Shown here piece by piece: positions 7,668-12,683 of a stretch of 14,921 bases of DNA. Position numbers and translations under genes: made by a program. The notes under the pieces are model-generated. The model searched no databases and had not been told where the DNA came from. It saw nothing but the letters and a program-made list of their open reading frames with translations. Origin of the DNA: DATFCK01 sp045809745 (GTDB lineage: Bacteria; Verrucomicrobiota; Verrucomicrobiia; Chthoniobacterales; UBA10450); NCBI GenBank assembly GCA_045809745.1, contig JBJMXE010000059.1:1-14921 (forward strand). The letters run 5' to 3'. Each line of letters starts with the position of its first letter. Position 1 is the stretch's first letter.

Positions 7668-8572
7668 AGTTTCGTTAGAACCAACGCTGCCAAAAGTAAC
7701 GGCAGATAGATGATCGAGGTGATAAACAACAAACGGGCGTCGCCTCGGGTGCGGGTGCGCAGGAATCGCATCGCCACAAAAACAAACGCTCCGCCGAGCA
7801 GCAGTTCAATGGGGATATAAAGGAAATTTACCACACCCATAAACGCGGGTAACCCGGCAAGCACCAAAAGCAGAATACTAAAAAAGACACTTTGGCTGGC
7901 GCTACGTTCACCCGTGGCATCGTCGCTGGCGATCATTTGAAAGCCGGCCCGCGCGTAATCGTCGCGGTACATCCAGGCGATAGCGAAGAAGTGCGGCAAT
8001 TGCCAGAGAAGAACGATCACGAATAAACTCCAGCCGCCGGCGTCGAGATCGTTGCGGGCGGCGGCCCAGCCGATCATTGGCGGCAACGCGCCCGGCACTG
8101 CGCCGACCAACGTATTAAACGTGCTGATCCGCTTTAGCGGCGTGTAAGCGAGGATGTAAATCGCTACGGTGATCGCGGCGAGAATCGCCGTTAGGGGGTT
8201 GCACGCGAACCACAGATAGATCACGCCACCGACCGACAAAATCGCACCGATCGCAAGCGCCGTAGCCGGATGCATTCGACCTCCAGGAACGGGCCGCGAT
8301 TTGGTTCGATGCATTAGGCCATCCAACTGCCATTCCCACCACTGGTTCAATGCCGCGGCCCCGGCCGCTGCCGAGGCCGTACCGACAAATGCGCGCAGAA
8401 GAGCAGAGTAATTGACGGGGACATCGGCACCAAGATAGAACCCCACCGCTGTTGTCACCAGGACGAGTGCGGTTAGGCGTGCTTTGACCAATTCGGCGAA
8501 GTCAGCCCCTCGCCCACTGCGCCGTGGGGCGACGGCCGCAGTGGTAGCAGCAACTGTGGCGCCGCTCTTCAC
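7664..8572 (-). CDS. ctaB: Heme O synthase (protoheme IX farnesyltransferase)
   Basis: CtaB/CyoE adds a farnesyl group to heme B, giving heme O, the precursor of heme A for the oxidase. It is a polytopic UbiA-type prenyltransferase. The family's first metal/diphosphate motif is seen as LNQWWEWQLDGLMHRT and SRPVPGGRMHP, with N76, D84, R89 and R93 when counted from the chosen start. The second Asp-rich motif appears as YRDDYARAGF after several helices, and eight to nine membrane segments can be counted. A longer in-frame form starting at 8659 would overlap ctaA by 91 bases. The GTG at 8572 is preferred because it overlaps the ctaA stop as GTGA and has GGGAGG ten bases upstream. This gives 302 residues, the usual size. 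Confidence 0.93.
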   Translation of the reverse strand: MKSGATVAATTAAVAPRRSGRGADFAELVKARLTALVLVTTAVGFYLGADVPVNYSALLRAFVGTASAAAGAAALNQWWEWQLDGLMHRTKSRPVPGGRMHPATALAIGAILSVGGVIYLWFACNPLTAILAAITVAIYILAYTPLKRISTFNTLVGAVPGALPPMIGWAAARNDLDAGGWSLFVIVLLWQLPHFFAIAWMYRDDYARAGFQMIASDDATGERSASQSVFFSILLLVLAGLPAFMGVVNFLYIPIELLLGGAFVFVAMRFLRTRTRGDARLLFITSIIYLPLLLAALVLTKL

Positions 8573-9612
8573 TGTGCCACCGCCTCCCGCGGCTGAATCA
8601 CTGCCGCCGTGGATTGCGTCCGTGCCCCGAGATAGCTGAGACGAAAAGCCATTGCGCAAAGCGCCACTGTGACCGCAAAAATCGTTGCACCCACTGCCAC
8701 GTGCGCAGTCGCTATATCAGCCGCCTTGTTACTCCAGATGGTCCACGCGCCCAAAGCGATCTGGCAGGCAACCAGAGTCACCAGAACGTTCGACAGCCGC
8801 GGGAGGGGCAGCGCATTCTGGTTCGACTTTCGGACAGCCGACCACGTCGCGATCGACGCGATCGCAACCAGCACAGCGCCGAAGCGATGCACCATCTGCA
8901 ACCAGATCTGGAACGCCGTTACATCAGATAACGCCTGGGTGTCACGCCAGTGGTTTATCGCGGCAATCGCTGCAGGACCGGTATCGGGGATCCATTGGCC
9001 GTTGGCAGTCGGGAAATCGAGAATGGCGAGGTCACGATGTTGATGGCGCATCGTGGCGCCCAGCGTCAGCTGAACGTAAACGGCGATGGCGGTAAACACT
9101 GCCAATCTTGCGACCGACAGAACACTGCCACCAACCGTGTTTCCAGGCGCCGCAGCATTCCATCGACGCGAAGTGGCCACGGCAATGAACACGAGCAGAC
9201 CAAAAAATCCCTGAGCCAGGCAGGCATGAAAAATCCCGATCTCGTCCTTCAGCAAGGTCACGCGCAGACCGCCAAGCACGCCCTGCAGGATAACCGCGGC
9301 CAATGCAAAGATGCCAAGGCGTCGAACCCATCGGCGAGAGTCAGCTCGCCAGATCCAAACCGCCAGGATGATCGTTAGAAATCCGACGGTGGAGGCAATC
9401 AGCCGGTGGGTATGCTCGAAGAAGATTCCGCCAACCCATTTGGAGATTGGGAAAAGGAACATGTTATAGCCGAACGTGGTCGGCCAATCAGGAACGGCGA
9501 GACCTACTCCCTTGCTGGTCACCATGCCGCCGCTGCAAATCAAAAGCAGGGTCGCGGTGGCGGTAAACCACGCGAAACGATTCAACCAGGCGTTGTGAGT
9601 AGCTGGCGACAC
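8569..9612 (-). CDS. ctaA: Heme A synthase (COX15/CtaA family)
   Basis: This inner-membrane enzyme converts heme O to heme A, which aa3-type oxidases need. The 347-residue product has about eight membrane segments arranged as two four-helix halves. The four conserved His of the family can be placed as EHTHRL (H67, H69), IFHACLAQG (H129), MVHRFGAVL (H242) and ATAHVAVGA (H304). The long loop 185-235, with MRHQHRD and LDFPTANGQWIPD, is the typical loop between the halves of COX15-type members. The N-terminal AVPDWPTTFG (39-48) is a family signature. The start is a GTG at 9612 with no good Shine-Dalgarno site. It is the first gene of the ctaA-ctaB-sco1 operon and its stop overlaps the ctaB start. 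Confidence 0.94.
   Translation of the reverse strand: MSPATHNAWLNRFAWFTATATLLLICSGGMVTSKGVGLAVPDWPTTFGYNMFLFPISKWVGGIFFEHTHRLIASTVGFLTIILAVWIWRADSRRWVRRLGIFALAAVILQGVLGGLRVTLLKDEIGIFHACLAQGFFGLLVFIAVATSRRWNAAAPGNTVGGSVLSVARLAVFTAIAVYVQLTLGATMRHQHRDLAILDFPTANGQWIPDTGPAAIAAINHWRDTQALSDVTAFQIWLQMVHRFGAVLVAIASIATWSAVRKSNQNALPLPRLSNVLVTLVACQIALGAWTIWSNKAADIATAHVAVGATIFAVTVALCAMAFRLSYLGARTQSTAAVIQPREAVAQ
8583..8588 (-). promoter_or_regulatory. Ribosome binding site that fixes the ctaB start
   Basis: Read on the minus strand, GGGAGG lies ten bases before the GTG at 8572 and inside the last codons of ctaA. It supports the 302-residue CtaB over the longer reading. Confidence 0.65.
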
Positions 9613-9680
9613 TGGGTTGTAAAGTTAAACGCGGCTGCGGGGGATTTCGCGGATAAAATTCGGAGGCGTTGTTGTCTGGG

Positions 9681-9834
9681 CGCAGTCGACGGACCTCTCC
9701 TACTCGTGTGACGCATTCCGCATTTGGGAGGTCCCTCGACAAGCTCGGGATGACAACGCCCAGGGAGATCGTTGCCCACCAGCAGACTCGATGCACCTAG
9801 CGAGATTGCGTTCTCTATTGCAGGGCGTCTAGAC
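9681..9834. repeat. 154-bp tandem repeat, copy 1
   Basis: This is the first of two head-to-tail copies with an exact 154-base period and no gaps. The copies differ at 15 of 154 bases by hand count, with only four differences in the first 110. Inside, 9691-9700 pairs with 9726-9734 (one bulge), and 9732-9739 pairs with 9745-9750 around CAAGC (one bulge). The two stems overlap, so they are mutually exclusive alternatives. A shorter, decayed match lies just upstream at about 9663-9680. The core around CTCGACAAGCTCGGGATGA resembles dispersed intergenic repeats I recall from other soil bacteria. Confidence 0.85.
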
Positions 9835-9988
9835 CGCAGTCCACGGACCTCTCCAACTCGTGTGACGCATTCCGTATTTGGGAGGTCCCTCGACAAGCTC
9901 GGGATGACAACGCCTAGGGAGATCGTTGCCCACCAGCAGACTCGATGCGCCGCGCAAGATGGCGTTGTCTGTTGTAGGGCGTCTGGGT
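9835..9988. repeat. 154-bp tandem repeat, copy 2
   Basis: This is the second head-to-tail copy, about 90 percent identical to copy 1. The differences cluster in the last 45 bases. It runs directly into the hairpin at 9978-9996, so its last bases belong to both. Confidence 0.85.
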
Positions 9989-9996
9989 CAGACGCC
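9978..9996. repeat. Perfect 8-bp hairpin at the end of the tandem repeat
   Basis: GGCGTCTG (9978-9985) pairs perfectly with CAGACGCC (9989-9996) around a three-base loop. A run of four T follows at 9999-10003 on the + strand only. No + strand gene ends here, so a classical terminator is unlikely. Downstream of coxB (minus strand) it could still stop or protect RNA as a hairpin. Confidence 0.5.
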
Positions 9997-10007
9997 GTGT
10001 TTTAGGT

Positions 10008-10027
10008 GCCGTCTCACAGAGACCGGC
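10008..10027. repeat. Second hairpin downstream of coxB
   Basis: GCCGTCTC (10008-10015) pairs with GAGACCGGC (10019-10027) around ACA with one bulged base. It lies 51 bases past the coxB stop, so it is the first strong structure the cox transcript meets. No U tract follows on the minus strand. The sequence also looks like a dispersed repeat core. Confidence 0.45.
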
Positions 10028-10078
10028 CTACAATCAGCAGACACCCACAGACGGCGGCTTCCAACCGGCGCTGTCGCG

Positions 10079-10993
10079 CTAATGCGGCGAAGCTGAAGGC
10101 ATCGGCTGCGCTGGCAGCTGGGGGTTGGCCGTCTTGGGCGCTCCCGGTGGCGGGATTGTTCCCGGAGTTGGGCCACCGTTGGGACCAGGCTCTCCCGGCG
10201 GACGATCGGTGGGAGCGGGAGCCTGTTGCTGTTGCTGCTGAGAAAATTCGGCCCGTTCTTTTAACCACGCCTGGAAGTCCTCTGGCGTGTCTACCACGAC
10301 GCTGCCCTTCATGCTGTAATGGCCCAGCCCACACAGCTGACCACAAATCACTTCGTAGGTCCCGGTCTTGATCGGCTTGAACCACATTGGAATGATCGAA
10401 CCCGGAATCGCATCCTGCGCGATGCGCATATTCGTTAGGTTGAAATTGTGGATTACATCCTTGGATGATAATTCGATGATCACCGGACGATTTACCGGCA
10501 CGTGCAATTCTCCCAAGACTACGATGTCGTCTTTGCTGGCGGGATCGTTGTAATCGAGACCGACCGGATTTTGATTGGTCGCCAAACTCGCTTCGCGGCG
10601 CCCGAACTGACCATCCGGGCCGGGCAGATGGTAGTTCCAATTGAATTGCTGGCCAACGACGTGAACTAAAATCGCGTCATGCGTGTCGGGGAACTGATTC
10701 ACTCGTTTCGCCCATAAAGGGATCGCGAAACCGAGCAGGAGCACCGCCTCGATCAGAACCACAGAAAACTCCAAGTGAGTGGAGATGCCGGATTTGACGC
10801 CTTGATGATCTGCGGTCGGATGACGGCTCCGGCGAAACCGGATCAGGACGTAGATGAAGTAAGTCAGCCACCCGACAAATAAGGCGGCCATGAACCAGTG
10901 ACAGAATTCGAGAATGTGATCGATCTGGAACCCGTGCTCTGACGCATTCGGCGGCTGACCAAGAAATTGGTTAATCAGCGCCAGCCTATTCAT
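10079..10993 (-). CDS. coxB: Cytochrome c oxidase subunit II (CuA subunit)
   Basis: Subunit II takes electrons from cytochrome c through its binuclear CuA centre and passes them to heme a in subunit I. The 304-residue product has two membrane helices (about 31-53 and 74-94) and then the cupredoxin domain on the outer face. The CuA ligands are all present: H182 in DVIHNF, and C217, C221, H225 and M228 in CGQLCGLGHYSM. Gln219 replaces the Glu found in many family members, and the usual aromatic patch is GQQFNWNY (114-121). No cytochrome c domain is fused, so the enzyme is aa3 rather than caa3. The tail (251-304) starts with six Gln and is rich in Pro. No signal peptide precedes the first helix. 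The ATG at 10993 overlaps the end of the preceding CxxC gene by eight bases. It is the last gene of the operon. Confidence 0.95.
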   Translation of the reverse strand: MNRLALINQFLGQPPNASEHGFQIDHILEFCHWFMAALFVGWLTYFIYVLIRFRRSRHPTADHQGVKSGISTHLEFSVVLIEAVLLLGFAIPLWAKRVNQFPDTHDAILVHVVGQQFNWNYHLPGPDGQFGRREASLATNQNPVGLDYNDPASKDDIVVLGELHVPVNRPVIIELSSKDVIHNFNLTNMRIAQDAIPGSIIPMWFKPIKTGTYEVICGQLCGLGHYSMKGSVVVDTPEDFQAWLKERAEFSQQQQQQAPAPTDRPPGEPGPNGGPTPGTIPPPGAPKTANPQLPAQPMPSASPH

Positions 10994-11246
10994 ATTGATC
11001 CGACACTTCTTCGGCGAGCTGTTGATGGGGCGCGAGCGGCGCGCGTGAATGACGCCAGATATGGAGGCTAAACGCGCCGATCCCGCCGAGCACGGACATC
11101 ACTGCGCCAAACAGAAACCAAATGGCCACGGCCATGTGTTCGGTAGATTTCCCATCCTTCGCGCCGTAGCAGAACGAACATGCCATCGCCTGGCCGATTG
11201 GCGCACACAGCAGGATTGTCCAAAGAGTAAGAATCTTCGTTTTCAT
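10986..11246 (-). CDS. Small secreted/membrane protein with CxxC motif, in the oxidase operon
   Basis: The product has 86 residues from the ATG at 11246, which overlaps the stop of the gene before it (ATGA). A signal peptide-like N-terminus (MKTKILTLWTILLCAPIGQAMA) ends at AMA and is followed at once by CSFCYG (C23, C26). A membrane helix (about 39-62) comes next, then a short charged tail. The CxxC pair would lie outside the cytoplasm at the very start of the mature chain. Cleavage by signal peptidase I after A22 or lipid attachment at C23 are both possible. I recall small proteins with a similar C-x-x-C-[FY]-G start beside cox genes in related phyla, but I do not know a function. A part in copper delivery or in reducing the CuA cysteines is a guess from position. 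The longer reading from 11315 overlaps the upstream gene and is not favoured. Confidence 0.8.
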   Translation of the reverse strand: MKTKILTLWTILLCAPIGQAMACSFCYGAKDGKSTEHMAVAIWFLFGAVMSVLGGIGAFSLHIWRHSRAPLAPHQQLAEEVSDQYE

Positions 11247-11452
11247 GAAAGGATCCCAAGGCGTTTCATTTTGCGGTAGAACCAAAATCCGTAAATCACC
11301 AGACCGACCGCGCACGCGAACGAAGCGATCGCACCGGCAAGGTAGATTTGGACGCCTTCAACCAGATTGACCCAGACACACCACGAGCCCACTCCGATGG
11401 CGAGGAGCGTCGAGAAAACGATAAAAATGATGTGAAAAGCTTTCAGAGACAT
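11243..11452 (-). CDS. 69-residue two-helix membrane protein in the oxidase operon
   Basis: This small protein has two hydrophobic segments (about 6-28 and 34-56) and a basic end (FYRKMKRLGILS), so both ends are likely cytoplasmic. Its ATG follows the subunit IV stop by one base (TGA, T, ATG), and its own stop overlaps the next start by four bases. This close packing shows that it is a real gene. I do not recognise a named family. It may be an accessory subunit or an assembly factor of the oxidase. Confidence 0.8.
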   Translation of the reverse strand: MSLKAFHIIFIVFSTLLAIGVGSWCVWVNLVEGVQIYLAGAIASFACAVGLVIYGFWFYRKMKRLGILS

Positions 11453-11453
11453 A

Positions 11454-11795
11454 TCACCGAGAAACCGGATCGTACCACGCTAAAAAAGTAAGCCAGAACA
11501 ACGCGAAGACAAAAAGGCCGGTGAAAAGCAGCACTCGATAAATGAGACGCTTTTCCGCGGCGAGGTGCATGAAAATCGCCGCGACCAGGCCAACCTTGAA
11601 CGTGGCAACGATCATCGCGACGGCGATGTTCAATTTCCGTGAACCGAAGTCGACGTAGGAAAGGGCCACGGTCAGACCGGTAGCGAATAACAAAATGGCA
11701 CCGACGATGAGGTAACGATTGCGATGCGCCGCCACATTATGGGCGTACTCTTCGTGCTCGGTTGGATCAGGCGAAACGTCGGGCGGATTATTCAT
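11454..11795 (-). CDS. Cytochrome c oxidase subunit IV, prokaryotic type
   Basis: The 113-residue product fits the prokaryotic subunit IV family (COX4_pro, as in CtaF/CyoD-like proteins): a polar N-terminus followed by three membrane helices (about 28-47, 56-79 and 85-107). The helix 2 pattern NIAVAMIVATFKVGLVAAIFMHL with a Lys in mid-helix and FMHL at the end is the family signature. The subunit is small and supports assembly or stability of the oxidase; it holds no cofactor. It starts three bases after the coxC stop and is followed after one base by the 69-residue gene. Confidence 0.92.
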   Translation of the reverse strand: MNNPPDVSPDPTEHEEYAHNVAAHRNRYLIVGAILLFATGLTVALSYVDFGSRKLNIAVAMIVATFKVGLVAAIFMHLAAEKRLIYRVLLFTGLFVFALFWLTFLAWYDPVSR

Positions 11796-11798
11796 CGG

Positions 11799-12674
11799 TC
11801 ATAGCAGGTAGAACAGCGGAAACACAAAGATCCAGACCAGATCAACGAAGTGCCAGAACAGCCCCGAAACTTCCACGCGATTGGCGAGATGTTCGGGATT
11901 GCGTTGATACACTTTTTTGCTGACCGGCAGCCACATGTAAAGGAACACCAACACGCCGCCGAGCACGTGTAATCCGTGGAGGCCGGTGATCGTAAAATAG
12001 GTGGCGAAATAAGTGGAGTGATCGGGCGTGAACATCCCGGCTCGTTCCACATCAGCCTTATCGATCTTGGCAATCTTATCGGTCGGCGGAACGTAAAAGA
12101 AATGCGGCCGATCCATCGCCGGATTCGCCGGGTCCGCGTTCACCGGATCGAGCGCGATTTCGTACTCTTTGATGTTTGGATCGTGCAGCGCTTCGTGATT
12201 GTGAAGGTGACCCGTGATCTCCATTCGTTGGGGCAAACCTTTTTCCTCAAGGTGATGATTCCCGAGGTAGGGCTCGTACTTCTCGAGCGCAGAAGGTTTA
12301 ATGAATGCGCCGAAATGCTCGAACTTCTGCGGCCATTCGTAGGCCAGTTTAACGGCCAGGAAGGTAATGCCGCACAAAATCGTAACCAGCATCCACCACC
12401 AGTAAGCGTTGTACTTGCGCATCTTCAACGACGCCCACGCCAGCACAACCGTCACTGAAGATGCAATCAGGATGGCGGTGTTCATCGTGCCGACTGGCAC
12501 GTTCAGGAGCCCGTGCGGCCATAATCCGGCCGGCGAATCGATCCGCAAAAAAATGTAGGCGGAGAACAAGCCGCCGAACAGCATTACCTCTGACGCCAGG
12601 AACAGCCAGATCCCGATCTTCGCATTCCAAAGACCGGTATCGGGGCGATTGGAAACTGTATATGGAATTTCCAT
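11799..12674 (-). CDS. coxC: Cytochrome c oxidase subunit III with a large hydrophilic insertion
   Basis: Subunit III binds beside subunit I and helps proton uptake into the D channel and long-term stability. The family core is present: WLFLASEVMLFGGLF (23-37) with the conserved Glu29, then NTAILIASS, GLHGLHVLGG (231-240) and WHFVDLVWIFVFP (274-286). Five membrane helices can be placed, as in the short prokaryotic form, which is usually about 190-200 residues. Here the chain has 291 residues because about 95 polar residues (about 121-215) sit between helices 3 and 4. The insert is rich in His and acidic residues, with GNHHLEEKG and HLHNHEALHD. The reading frame is unbroken and the insert is not repetitive. 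It starts nine bases after the coxA stop. Confidence 0.94.
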   Translation of the reverse strand: MEIPYTVSNRPDTGLWNAKIGIWLFLASEVMLFGGLFSAYIFLRIDSPAGLWPHGLLNVPVGTMNTAILIASSVTVVLAWASLKMRKYNAYWWWMLVTILCGITFLAVKLAYEWPQKFEHFGAFIKPSALEKYEPYLGNHHLEEKGLPQRMEITGHLHNHEALHDPNIKEYEIALDPVNADPANPAMDRPHFFYVPPTDKIAKIDKADVERAGMFTPDHSTYFATYFTITGLHGLHVLGGVLVFLYMWLPVSKKVYQRNPEHLANRVEVSGLFWHFVDLVWIFVFPLFYLL

Positions 12675-12683
12675 GGCAATCAG

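Larger units (their letters stand above)
9613..10078. other. 466-bp gene-free spacer between coxB and ctaA with stacked repeats
   Basis: No gene is supported here. Open frames through it on both strands carry near-identical peptides twice, because they read a tandem DNA repeat, and they lack homology-like features. The spacer holds a 154-bp tandem duplication (9681-9988), a tight hairpin (9978-9996) and a second hairpin (10008-10027). The promoter of ctaA should lie within 9613-9680 or the repeat, but no clear -10/-35 pair is visible. Confidence 0.8.

Noticed and set aside
8573..8659. Longer CtaB start giving 331 residues
   Set aside because: It would overlap ctaA by 91 bases and adds a low-complexity segment. 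GTG at 8572 has a ribosome binding site and a four-base overlap.
9681..9988. CRISPR array
   Set aside because: Only two units, with a 154-base unit length and no short direct repeat with unique spacers.
9488..10005. Several open frames on both strands across the tandem repeat, with repeated peptides such as SRDLPN and CVTRVGEV
   Set aside because: They are read-through of the 154-bp repeat; the same peptide appears twice because the DNA does, and there is no codon or domain evidence for a protein.
11247..11315. Longer start for the CxxC protein (109 residues)
   Set aside because: It overlaps the 69-residue gene and hides the signal peptide; the ATG at 11246 gives a signal sequence and an ATGA overlap.
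11976..12458. 160-residue + strand open frame over coxC
   Set aside because: It is an antisense shadow of coxC with no domain-like features.
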